Source: Burkholderia paludis
GTDB lineage: Bacteria; Pseudomonadota; Gammaproteobacteria; Burkholderiales; Burkholderiaceae
Direction: 5' to 3'
DNA: 64,000 nt
Assembly (NCBI RefSeq): GCF_000732615.1
Contig: NZ_JPGL01000045.1
Location: 17,177 to 81,176, forward strand
In this document: positions 44,376 to 51,772 of the stretch, piece by piece
Layout of the letters: each line of letters opens with the position of its first letter
Position numbering within the stretch: position 1 is the first letter of the stretch
Notes under the pieces: model-generated
What the model was told of the DNA's origin: nothing
What the model saw: only the letters and a program-made list of their open reading frames with translations
The model's database searches: none
Made by a program: the position numbers and the translations under genes

Positions 44376-44582
44376 CGCGAGATCGTCGAGCAGGTCGTTT
44401 TCCCCAGGTCACGAGCGGCCCGGCATCGCGGGCGCAGCCGGGCGCGCGGCGGCGCCGATATGTGAGACGGATGGAAACCATGATCGGGAAGTCGGTGGAC
44501 GATGGGCCAGTGCTGCTTTCACTTCCCATGTCACGCGAACCTCGAAAAACAGCTCGGGCCGGCGTCGATTTTTTCGCCACGC

Positions 44583-45569
44583 TTACGAGCGGGCCGGCAC
44601 GACCGTCGCCCAGTAACGCGTCACGTAGCGGACGTCGATCGGCAACGTCGCCTTCAGCGTGTCGAGCACGCGCGCGGGATCGTCGAGCGGATAGGTCCCC
44701 GACACGCGCAGGTCGGCCACGGCCGCATCGCAGCGCAGGCTGCCGCGACGATAGCGGTCGAGCTCGGCGACGAGGTCCGCCAGCCGCATGTGCGACGCGA
44801 CGAGCATGCCGTCGGTCCATGCGGACGCGTACGCATCGAGCGGCGCCGGCGCGCCGATCGCGGCGCGCGTGAAATCCGCGCCCTCGCCCGCCGCGATCAT
44901 GCGCGTACCGGCCGCCGCATCGACGGGCCGCACGCGCACCGCGCCGGCGAACACCTCGAGATGCGTCGCGCCGTCGCGCTGCCGCACCGCGAAGCGCGTG
45001 CCGAGCGGCTGCAACTCGCCCTGCGCGGTCGCCACGACGAGCGGCCGCACGGGCGCGCGATCGTCGTGGCCGCTCGTCACCATGATCGTGCCGCGCAGCA
45101 GGCGCAGGCTGCGCACCGCATCGTCGAAGCGCACGTCGAGTGCCGTATCGGTATCGAGCACGACGACCGTGCGATCCGCGAGCGTCACCGTGCGCCGCTC
45201 CCCGAGCGCCGTGCGCAGGTCGGCCGGCCAGATCGCCGCGCGCCGCGCGGGCTCCGCCATCCATTCGGCACCGCCCGAGAACAGCAGGACGATCAGTACC
45301 TTGATGACCGCCTCGCGACGCCCCTCGCGCGCCGGCAACAGCGCCGCGCGCGCGGCCTGCGGGTCGAGCCCGGCCGCCGGCCGGCCGAACCCGCGCTGCA
45401 TTGCTTCGATATGTCGCCATGCCGCGTCGTGCGCCGGATCCTCCGCGCGCCAGCGCGCGAGCGCGGCGACGAACGCGTCGTCGGTGCGGCCGGCCTGCCG
45501 GTCGACCCACCATTCGACCGCGCGGCGCGCAACGTCCTGCGGCACGGCCGGCGCTCCCGGGGCGGCCAT
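44583..45569 (-). CDS. FecR-like anti-sigma factor
   Basis: 328 residues. N-terminal ~85 residues are the cytoplasmic anti-sigma part ('EWWVDRQAGRTDDAFVAALARW'), a hydrophobic segment 'AVIKVLIVLLFSGGAEWM' crosses the membrane, and the periplasmic FecR domain holds 'TALGERRTVTLADRTVVVLDTD', 'LLRGTIMVTSG' and 'LQPLGTRFAVRQ'. The C-terminus ends in an STN-like region 'RYRRGSLRCDAAVADLRVSG', as in FecR proteins that contact a TonB receptor. It starts 3 bp after the sigma gene. No receptor gene of FecA type is next to it. Confidence 0.9.
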   Translation of the reverse strand: MAAPGAPAVPQDVARRAVEWWVDRQAGRTDDAFVAALARWRAEDPAHDAAWRHIEAMQRGFGRPAAGLDPQAARAALLPAREGRREAVIKVLIVLLFSGGAEWMAEPARRAAIWPADLRTALGERRTVTLADRTVVVLDTDTALDVRFDDAVRSLRLLRGTIMVTSGHDDRAPVRPLVVATAQGELQPLGTRFAVRQRDGATHLEVFAGAVRVRPVDAAAGTRMIAAGEGADFTRAAIGAPAPLDAYASAWTDGMLVASHMRLADLVAELDRYRRGSLRCDAAVADLRVSGTYPLDDPARVLDTLKATLPIDVRYVTRYWATVVPARS

Positions 45570-45572
45570 CGG

Positions 45573-46082
45573 TCAGGCCGCCATCGCGAAGAAGCACTGC
45601 GTGCCGGCTTTCACGAGATAGCGCTTCGCCGTTGCGAGCGACACGCCGAGCTCGCTTGCGATCTCCGCCTGCGTGAGGCCGTCGAGCTGCGCAAGCAGGA
45701 ACGCGCGCTTCGCCGCGAGCGGCAGGCCGTCGAGCATCCGGTCGATTTCGAGCAGCGTCTCGAGCACGACGGCCCGCTCCTCGGGCGACGGCGCATATGT
45801 CAGCGGGCGCTGCGCGAGCGCGTCGAGATACGCGCGCTCGATCTGCTCGCGCCGCCAGTGGTTGCTCGGCACGCGCTGCGCGACCGTCGTCAGGAGCGCG
45901 CGCGGTTCGTCCGCGCCGATCGGCTCGTCGCGCGCGAGCAGACGCATGAACGTGTCGTGCGCCAGATCGGCCGCGCGGTGCGCGCAACCGAGCTTCCGGC
46001 TCAGCCAGCCGCGCAGCCACGCGTGGTGGCCGACATGGAGGGCGTCGATTTCTCGATGGAGAGACAGCTTGTCAGCGGACAT
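45573..46082 (-). CDS. ECF sigma factor, FecI family
   Basis: 169 residues with region 2 'AHRAADLAHDTFMRLLAR' and region 4 'LDGLTQAEIASELGVSLATAKRYLVKAGTQCF' (in parts), matching FecI/PvdS-type iron-starvation sigmas. It should direct transcription of a siderophore or heme uptake gene. The pair is preceded by a Fur-like box (46120-46138). Unusually, no TonB receptor follows; the nearest one on this strand is 10 kb away (56079-58271). ATG follows 'CTGTCCGCTGAC'-type context. Confidence 0.9.
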   Translation of the reverse strand: MSADKLSLHREIDALHVGHHAWLRGWLSRKLGCAHRAADLAHDTFMRLLARDEPIGADEPRALLTTVAQRVPSNHWRREQIERAYLDALAQRPLTYAPSPEERAVVLETLLEIDRMLDGLPLAAKRAFLLAQLDGLTQAEIASELGVSLATAKRYLVKAGTQCFFAMAA

Positions 46083-46119
46083 GGCCGGGTTCCGGAGGCG
46101 CAGGCGTCAACGATTTTGT

Positions 46120-46138
46120 AAATGCGAATGATTATTAT
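46120..46138. promoter_or_regulatory. Fur-like box upstream of the FecI-like gene
   Basis: Plus-strand text aaatgcgaatgattattat (46120-46138) is the best match in this window to a betaproteobacterial Fur site (compare AATGCGAATGATTATCATT type). It lies 38 bp ahead of the sigma-factor start, where repression by iron-bound Fur is expected. Not checked by any matrix. Confidence 0.5.
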
Positions 46139-46322
46139 ATACAAAAGTAAGCTTGCGCCTGCGGTTTCGATGCGCGACGACGACGGTGCGGCGCGGCCGG
46201 CGACGCCACCGCGCCGTCGCGAGCGACGAGTCATGCCGCTAACACATCCCTTACAGCCCGGTCGATTCAATTCGTTCAATAATCATTTGACGGATCGATA
46301 ACAATATTCCGGCCGCCGTCGT

Positions 46323-46343
46323 TTTCCCGGAAATCGCGGGAAA
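46323..46343. promoter_or_regulatory. Inverted repeat TTTCCCG-N7-CGGGAAA upstream of porin
   Basis: Perfect 7-bp arms separated by 7 bp (gaaatcg), in the 479-bp gap between the FecI gene (46082) and the porin (46562), 220 bp before the porin start. It can form a short hairpin or serve as a dimer binding site. The rest of the gap is AT-rich, with low-GC stretches at 46262-46320 and 46355-46440, and holds the porin promoter. I found no gene there. Confidence 0.4.
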
Positions 46344-46561
46344 TTATCTCGGGATCTGCAAGACCTCATTCAAAAATGGCGCAATGAAAAATCATTGATG
46401 CGCGATTTCCAACAATTCAAATCCTTCAATGGCGAATTCCGGAGGAGATCCCTGTCTTCGCCAGGCTACAAGAGAGAATTTCATTTTTGCCGTTTCAGGC
46501 GGCCTCGGTAGTCTCCTGCCATTCCGGATCACGAACACCAACGAATGCGCAAGGAGATGAA

Positions 46562-47722
46562 ATGAAACGCACGGCCCTCTCGCTGATTTCGCTCGCGTCA
46601 TGCGCGACGATACCCGTCGCACATGCGCAGTCGAGCGTCACGCTGTATGGCGTGATCGACACGTCGCTCACCTACGTGAACCATGCGCAGGGCAAGGACA
46701 ACGCGTGGATGCTCGGCAACAGCAGCGCGGGCAACCTGGCAGGAAGCCGCTGGGGCGTGAAGGGCACCGAGGATCTCGGCGGCGGGCTGAAGGCGCTGTT
46801 CCAGCTCGAGGACGGCTTCGACCCGAGCAACGGCCGGCAGGGCCAGGGCGGCCGCCTGTTCGGCCGGCAGGCGTTCGTCGGCCTGACGAGCGACCGCTAC
46901 GGCACGCTCACGTTCGGCCGCCAGTACGATCCGCTCATCGATCTCGTACAGGGCATCACCGCCGACAACACGCTCGGCAGCGTGTTCGCGACGGCGGGCG
47001 ACGTCGACAACTACGACAACAGCTTCCGCGTCGACAACGCGGTGAAATTCACGTCGGCCGTGTATGGCGGCCTGCAGTTCTCGGCGATGTATTCGTTCGG
47101 CGGCATCGCCGGCAGCACGGGCGCCGCCAATTCGTATTCGGCTGCCGTGTCGTACAACAACGGGCCGTTCAGCGTCGCGGGCGGCTACTTCCACGCGACC
47201 AACAGCCCCGCGTCGAACGGCCTGCGCAGCGACTGGGCCAGCTCGTCGGACGGCACGTTCGACGGCCCGGTCAACAGCGGCTACGCGAGCGCGCACTCGA
47301 TCGGCATCGCGCGCATCGCGGGCCAGTACGCCGCCGGCCCGTTCACGTTCGGCGTCGGCTACAGCAACGCGCAGTACCGCCGCGACGCCAGCTCGGCGTT
47401 CGGCTCGAACGAGCACTACGACACGGGGCAAGGCTTCGTGAACTACCAGGCGACGAACGCGCTGCTGGTCGGCCTCGGCTACAGCTACACACGCTCCGGC
47501 GGCGATACGTCGGCCACCTATCACCAGGTCTCGGCCGGCGCGGACTACACCCTGTCGAAGCGCACCGACGTCTACCTGAGCGCTGCGTATCAGCACGCAA
47601 GCGGCCGGACCGGCGACGGCCAGGGCGGCTCGATGGCCGCGCAGGCGTCGATCGGCTCGTACGGCTATGCGGGCACGAGCTCGCAGACGATGGTCAATCT
47701 CGGCCTGCGTCACCGCTTCTGA
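46562..47722 (+). CDS. General porin (Gram-negative trimeric, OmpC/Burkholderia type)
   Basis: 386 residues. A classic signal peptide (MKRTALSLISLASCATIPVAHA) ends before QSSVTLYGVIDTSL, the standard mature start of betaproteobacterial porins. The barrel has 'RFG..' style turns: 'SRWGVKGTEDLGGGLKALFQLE', 'GRLFGRQAFVGLTSDRYGTLTFGRQYDP' and a C-terminal Phe in 'NLGLRHRF' required for assembly. AAGGAGATGA precedes the ATG by 3-4 bp. It is a nutrient-channel candidate in the outer membrane; expression is likely set by the AT-rich 46262-46440 region. Confidence 0.94.
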   Translation: MKRTALSLISLASCATIPVAHAQSSVTLYGVIDTSLTYVNHAQGKDNAWMLGNSSAGNLAGSRWGVKGTEDLGGGLKALFQLEDGFDPSNGRQGQGGRLFGRQAFVGLTSDRYGTLTFGRQYDPLIDLVQGITADNTLGSVFATAGDVDNYDNSFRVDNAVKFTSAVYGGLQFSAMYSFGGIAGSTGAANSYSAAVSYNNGPFSVAGGYFHATNSPASNGLRSDWASSSDGTFDGPVNSGYASAHSIGIARIAGQYAAGPFTFGVGYSNAQYRRDASSAFGSNEHYDTGQGFVNYQATNALLVGLGYSYTRSGGDTSATYHQVSAGADYTLSKRTDVYLSAAYQHASGRTGDGQGGSMAAQASIGSYGYAGTSSQTMVNLGLRHRF

Positions 47723-47730
47723 TCCGCAAC

Positions 47731-47750
47731 GGCCGGCCGCGCGGCCGGCC
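47731..47750. terminator. Perfect 20-bp palindrome after porin
   Basis: GGCCGGCCGC followed by its exact reverse complement GCGGCCGGCC, flanked by GATCC and GGATC, begins 9 bp past the porin stop. It can form a very stable hairpin, but there is no U tract immediately after, so termination would be Rho-dependent or the hairpin serves as an mRNA stabiliser. The rest of 47751-48159 is non-coding by eye, with repeated CCCTTTT motifs (47810-47850). Confidence 0.45.
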
Positions 47751-48159
47751 GGATCCGCGTCGAACGGCATGGCGGTTTCGGCCGCCGAGGGTTTTCGCAC
47801 GGCCTTTCATTGCCCTTTTCCCTTTTATTGCTCTTTTCGGCCGTTGCCCTTTTCGGCCTGAAAACCGGTTGCCGTGAAATTTCCGACGTATTTGATTCAA
47901 CCCGGTTTTCCCGGCACGCATGACCTTGTGCGCCGTTATTCCCGGCGCCGCCATTAAGCCGGCATTCGCCGAAACAACCGGGCATTCTTGCCGATTGCGC
48001 GTTGCCGCTCCCCTCACCGGACACGATTCCGATGCGTCGCAAGCGCACCGGCAAATGCAAAGGAAAGTTCGACGCGAGCCATTTACCTGCCCGCTATGGC
48101 AAACTTCGCGTCTGCGTAATTTCCTTGCACCGGGCGGCCGGATTCCGCCCCATCCTGCC

Positions 48160-49416
48160 ATGCCGCGTCAGACCACCTGTTCGATCAGCCACGAAACGCT
48201 GAAAATCGCCTCGACGATCGCAATGTCGTGCGTGCTGCACGGCGTCGCGCGGGCCGATTGCCTCGACGACGCGGCCGCGTTCCAGCACGTGAGCGTCAGC
48301 CTGATGCGCGGGATCGCGCAGGTCGAATCGGGCATGAATCCGAACGCCGTCAACACCAACACCAACGGCACGGTCGACATCGGCCTGATGCAGATCAACA
48401 GCACGTGGCTGCCGACGCTCGCGCGCGAAGGCATCACGCGGGAAAGCCTGTTCGACGCATGCACGAATGCCTATGTCGGCGCATGGATCCTGTCGCAGAA
48501 CATTCGCCAGCTCGGCCCGAACTGGAACGCAATCGGCGCGTACAACTCCGCGTCGCCCGACAAGCGCCTCGCCTATGCGCGCAAGGTCTATGATGCAATC
48601 CGGACCATGCCGGATTCGCCGGATACTCCCATGCCCATCCTTCCACCTTCCTTTACGCCGCCGCAGCAGGCACAGGCGTACAACCCGTTCGCGAGCCTGA
48701 GCGTGTCCGCCCCGCAGCAGATCACCCGCCCGCGCACGATCTCGCCGGCCGCGCCGCCCCCTCAACCGCCGCAGGGCGGCCCCGCCGGCCCGGCCGGCAC
48801 GTACAACTTCGGATGGACGGTCACGGGGGCGGACCAGGCCAAGCCGACCCAGGTCTTCGACGACGGTGCGCGGATCTACGTGCAGTTCAGCGACATGAAG
48901 CACGTGCCGGCGATCTTCACCGAGACGTCGGCCGGGCGCGTGCTGATGTCGTGGGAACTGCAGTTTCCGTATGCCGTCCTGACGCGCCCCGCGCAAACGT
49001 TAATCTTCCAGCTCGGGCCGTTCGAGGCGCGCGCGCAGCGCGGCGCGGGCGGCGACGCCGGCATGACCGCTCAGGCCGGCGCGACCGGCGCGACGACGGC
49101 CGCGGGCGCCCCCGCGACGAAGAAGCCGGGCAACGCGGCAGCGAATGCGGCAACGACGACGGCGGCCAGTCCGCCGGCAAAACGCACGGCATCGGCCGAT
49201 GCGCTGTGGTATCTGAATACGCCGTCGACGTCGGGAACGGCCACGACCGCGAACACGGCGAACACGCCGACGCCCTCGCCCGCGTCGAACGCGCCGGCCA
49301 CATGGCCCACCGCGGTGACGTCAGCCACGCCGCCCGCCGCCACGCCCCAGGCGCCGGCCGCGACGCCGCCGGCCACGCGCGTCAGCACCGACGCGCTCTG
49401 GTATATCTCGAAGTAA
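48160..49416 (+). CDS. Lytic transglycosylase with VirB9-like C-terminal segment
   Basis: 418 residues. A signal peptide reads 'LKIASTIAMSCVLHGVARA'. SLT domain (residues ~35-150): catalytic Glu in 'RGIAQVESGMNPNAVN', then 'VDIGLMQINSTWLPTL' and 'NWNAIGAYNSAS', as in VirB1/IagB/PilT-type enzymes that open peptidoglycan for secretion machines. After a Pro/Gln linker comes a segment 'QVFDDGARIYVQFSDMKHVPAIF', which resembles VirB9/CagX/TrbG N-terminal domains (residues ~225-300). A ~100-residue Ala/Thr/Pro tail contains two similar pieces, 'ASADALWYLN' and 'VSTDALWYIS'. Start uncertain (no clear ribosome site). Confidence 0.78.
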   Translation: MPRQTTCSISHETLKIASTIAMSCVLHGVARADCLDDAAAFQHVSVSLMRGIAQVESGMNPNAVNTNTNGTVDIGLMQINSTWLPTLAREGITRESLFDACTNAYVGAWILSQNIRQLGPNWNAIGAYNSASPDKRLAYARKVYDAIRTMPDSPDTPMPILPPSFTPPQQAQAYNPFASLSVSAPQQITRPRTISPAAPPPQPPQGGPAGPAGTYNFGWTVTGADQAKPTQVFDDGARIYVQFSDMKHVPAIFTETSAGRVLMSWELQFPYAVLTRPAQTLIFQLGPFEARAQRGAGGDAGMTAQAGATGATTAAGAPATKKPGNAAANAATTTAASPPAKRTASADALWYLNTPSTSGTATTANTANTPTPSPASNAPATWPTAVTSATPPAATPQAPAATPPATRVSTDALWYISK

Positions 49417-49460
49417 CCCGCGGGCCGGTACGACGGTCCCGTGCGCGCGGGCCCGGTTGC

Positions 49461-49775
49461 TCACCCGCGCCGCACCCAGATCACCTTGCCGTCGCGAATG
49501 CCGAGATTGCGGCGTTCCTGACGGTAGTCCATCGTCCCCGGCAACGCCTTGCCGTCCCGCTCGAGCACGCGCCACAGGCAGCCGTCCAGTTGCGCCGCCG
49601 CGTCCGCCTCGGTCGTTCCGACCAGCGCATCGTCCGGCCCCGCGTCCGCCTTGCACGCCTGCCCGCCATTCGTGGGCGGACCGCCCGCGCTCGTGTTCTT
49701 CGCGTCCATGTTCGCGCATCCCGCAAACGTTGCGCTCGCAACCAGTGCCGTCAGCATCGCGATCGTCTTCTTCAT
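49461..49775 (-). CDS. Small lipoprotein with I78-like inhibitor motif
   Basis: 104 residues. Lipobox signal peptide: MKKTIAMLTALVASATFAGC, lipidated at C20. The C-terminal 'PGTMDYRQERRNLGIRDGKVIW' fits the I78 inhibitor pattern (TMDYRxxRxN.......I), known from periplasmic peptidase inhibitors of the subtilisin type. AGGGAG sits 7 bp before ATG 49775. Expressed from the gap that carries a hexamer repeat (49905-49981). An alternative start at 50024 would place the repeat in the protein as (Thr-Ala)n; rejected because the lipobox signal is at 49775. Confidence 0.75.
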   Translation of the reverse strand: MKKTIAMLTALVASATFAGCANMDAKNTSAGGPPTNGGQACKADAGPDDALVGTTEADAAAQLDGCLWRVLERDGKALPGTMDYRQERRNLGIRDGKVIWVRRG

Positions 49776-49904
49776 CGGTTTCTCCCTTTCGTGCCCGGCG
49801 GAACGCGGGCGATGCGCCGGCCGAGCGGGCGGCGCATGGGCGACGGCTGCCGTCGCACGAAGCCAGGTCGGCTCGGCGCACCCCGGCCGCGACTCCGGCA
49901 TTTG

Positions 49905-49981
49905 AGCCGTAGCCGTAGCCGTAGCCGTAGCCGTAGCCGTAGCCGTAGCCGTAGCCGTAGCCGTAGCCGTAGCCGTAGCCG
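49905..49981 (+). repeat. Hexanucleotide simple-sequence repeat (AGCCGT)n
   Basis: 12 full tandem copies of AGCCGT (49905-49976) plus a partial AGCCG. It lies 130 bp upstream of the lipoprotein ATG, in the 279-bp gap between the MipA gene and the lipoprotein. Being a multiple of three, slippage would not change frame, but it would change promoter or leader spacing. The opposite strand reads ACGGCT, encoding Thr-Ala repeats in an open frame that continues into the lipoprotein. Array length between isolates is unknown. Confidence 0.9.
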
Positions 49982-50054
49982 CCAGCATGTTACCGCACGC
50001 GGCACGGCGCCACGGTGCGTGCATGCGGCATGCGCGCCTGCCGCGGCAATCCGC

Positions 50055-50834
50055 TCAGAACTTGTAGGTGGCGCCGGCGATCCCGTAGTAGTTGCTGCGC
50101 GACTGGACGATCGGGCTGTCGCCGTAGCGGCCGAGCAGCCGGGTCACGCCGCCGGTCGCGTGCACGGACCAGTGCCGCGACAGCGTCCAGTTCCACGCGA
50201 CCGCCATCGATGCGCTGTCGATCCCGCCGCTCGTCGAATACGGCCGGAACCGGCTCGTCATCGACTGTGCGTCGGTCACTCCGTAGAACGTCTGCGTGTA
50301 GCGCCCCGAGCCCGCGTGTACGGTACCCGTCACGACGATCTCGTGCTGCGAGGTCTTGAAGACGGGCACCGCGAGATCGACGTGGCCCGACACGCCGCGC
50401 GACGTGTGCGTCACCGGCGTATCGATCGTGACGCTCAGTTCGGCCGCGTCGAACAGCGTCACGCCCGCGCGCACGCCGACCAGCACCGAGCCCGGAATCC
50501 GGCCCATGCCCTTCAGGTAGTCGGAGCCCGGCAGGTCGAAGCGGTTTTCGTCCGCACGGCCGGCGTCGTAGCTCACGGCCGCCGACACGAACACGCCGTG
50601 CGGCAGGTTCAGCTTGTAGCCCGCCCCCTCGGTGCTGTCGATGAAGAAGCCGTTGCCGAAGAGCGCGGAGAACGACGGCGCGACGACGCCGCGATACTGG
50701 TTGCTGCCCTGGTAGCGCGGCGCGAAACCGCCCCCGAGCGACAGCGAATACTGGTTTTCCGCATGGGCGGCGGCGGCGAGGGTCAGCCCGGCAAGCGGCA
50801 TGCAATAGCGGTAACGGCGAAGGATTGGGCGCAC
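50055..50834 (-). CDS. MipA/OmpV-family outer-membrane protein
   Basis: 259 residues with a GTG start at 50834 that opens a signal peptide (VRPILRRYRYCMPLAGLTLAAAAHA, cut at AHA). The MipA barrel is seen in 'LSLGGGFAPRYQGSNQY', 'GVRAGVTLFDAAEL' and the C-terminal 'YYGIAGATYKF' with terminal Phe. No ribosome site is obvious for GTG, nor for ATG 50801. MipA (scaffold for MltA and PBP1B in E. coli) and OmpV (osmoregulated outer-membrane protein) are the models. Divergent from the response regulator at 51047, which may control it. Confidence 0.83.
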   Translation of the reverse strand: MRPILRRYRYCMPLAGLTLAAAAHAENQYSLSLGGGFAPRYQGSNQYRGVVAPSFSALFGNGFFIDSTEGAGYKLNLPHGVFVSAAVSYDAGRADENRFDLPGSDYLKGMGRIPGSVLVGVRAGVTLFDAAELSVTIDTPVTHTSRGVSGHVDLAVPVFKTSQHEIVVTGTVHAGSGRYTQTFYGVTDAQSMTSRFRPYSTSGGIDSASMAVAWNWTLSRHWSVHATGGVTRLLGRYGDSPIVQSRSNYYGIAGATYKF

Positions 50835-50920
50835 AATATTGAGATAAGAGTGACGGAGCCCGCAGTCTAGGTGCCGCCTTGCGCCAAGACTGTCCCGAAT
50901 CTGCGCAGAATCTGTGCTCA

Positions 50921-50945
50921 ATTGTGTTCGATTGTCCGAGATTGT
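50921..50945. promoter_or_regulatory. Three ATTGT direct repeats at exact 10-bp spacing
   Basis: ATTGT occurs at 50921, 50931 and 50941, i.e. one helical turn apart, between the MipA gene and the response regulator. This pattern is typical of OmpR-family binding sites (tandem half-sites). Sequence: attgtgttcg attgtccgag attgtcgtac. Likely target of the OmpR-type regulator encoded next door. Confidence 0.55.
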
Positions 50946-51046
50946 CGTACCCGTCCCCCGGCCCTCCACGCGCCGGATAGAATTTGCGTGCCGCGCCGCC
51001 CTCCGCCTGCCGGGCGGTGAGATCGCGCGTGCATTCTGAGGAGACC

Positions 51047-51772
51047 ATGAACGACAATCCGCTCAAATACCGCGTGCTGCTGATCGAGGACGACGACCGC
51101 CTCGCGCAGCTCGTCCGCGAATACCTCGACGGCTATGAATTCGCGGTGACGGTCGTACGGCGCGGCGACCTCGCCGTCGCCGCGGTGCGCGAGCACCAGC
51201 CGGCCCTCGTGATACTCGACCTGATGCTGCCGAACCTCGACGGGATGGAGGTGTGCCGGCGCATCCGCGCGTTCACCAATATCCCCGTGCTGATCCTCAC
51301 CGCACGCGCGGATGTCTACGACCAGATCGCGGGCCTCGAGACGGGCGCCGACGATTACGTGACGAAGCCGATCGAGCCGCGCGTGCTCGTCGCGCGCGCC
51401 CGCGCGCTGCTGCGCCGCGCGCAGCCGGCCGCCGCGGAAGCGCCTGCCGTCGCACCCACGGCGCTGGTGTTCGGCGAGCTGACGATCTCGCCGCCGAACC
51501 GCACCGTCACCTGGCGCGGCGAGCCGGTCGACCTGAAGACCGCCGAATTCAACCTGCTGCTGATCCTCGCGCGCGCGGCCGGTACCGTGCTGAGCCGCGA
51601 CGATATCCTGAAGCAGTTGCGCGGGATCGAGTTCGACGGGCTCGACCGCTCGGTCGATTCCGGCATCTCGAAGCTGCGCCGCCGTTTCGAGGATGCGTCG
51701 TCGGAGCCGCACAAGATCAAGACGATCTGGGGCCGCGGCTACCTGTTCAGCCCTTCCGCGTGGGACGAATAA
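51047..51772 (+). CDS. OmpR-family response regulator (RstA-like)
   Basis: 241 residues: receiver domain with the acidic pocket 'VLLIEDDDRLA', phospho-acceptor D58 in 'ALVILDLMLPNLDGMEV', 'PVLILTARADVYDQIAGLETGADDYVTKP' (in parts) and the conserved Lys, then a winged-helix domain with 'LKTAEFNLLLILARAAGTVLSRDDILKQL' and 'YLFSPSAW' at the end. GAGGAG precedes ATG 51047. It overlaps with no gene; the sensor kinase follows immediately at 51773, so the two are one operon. Overall closest in type to RstA. Confidence 0.93.
   Translation: MNDNPLKYRVLLIEDDDRLAQLVREYLDGYEFAVTVVRRGDLAVAAVREHQPALVILDLMLPNLDGMEVCRRIRAFTNIPVLILTARADVYDQIAGLETGADDYVTKPIEPRVLVARARALLRRAQPAAAEAPAVAPTALVFGELTISPPNRTVTWRGEPVDLKTAEFNLLLILARAAGTVLSRDDILKQLRGIEFDGLDRSVDSGISKLRRRFEDASSEPHKIKTIWGRGYLFSPSAWDE

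Noticed and set aside
47707..48161. Minus-strand 155-aa protein downstream of the porin
   Set aside because: Basic, low-complexity reading of non-coding sequence that overlaps the porin end and lacks a fold or start context.
49461..50024. 187-aa protein with (Thr-Ala)n from the hexamer repeat
   Set aside because: The lipobox signal peptide starts at 49775 with a good ribosome site; the longer form would bury it. Kept only as a possibility in the repeat finding.
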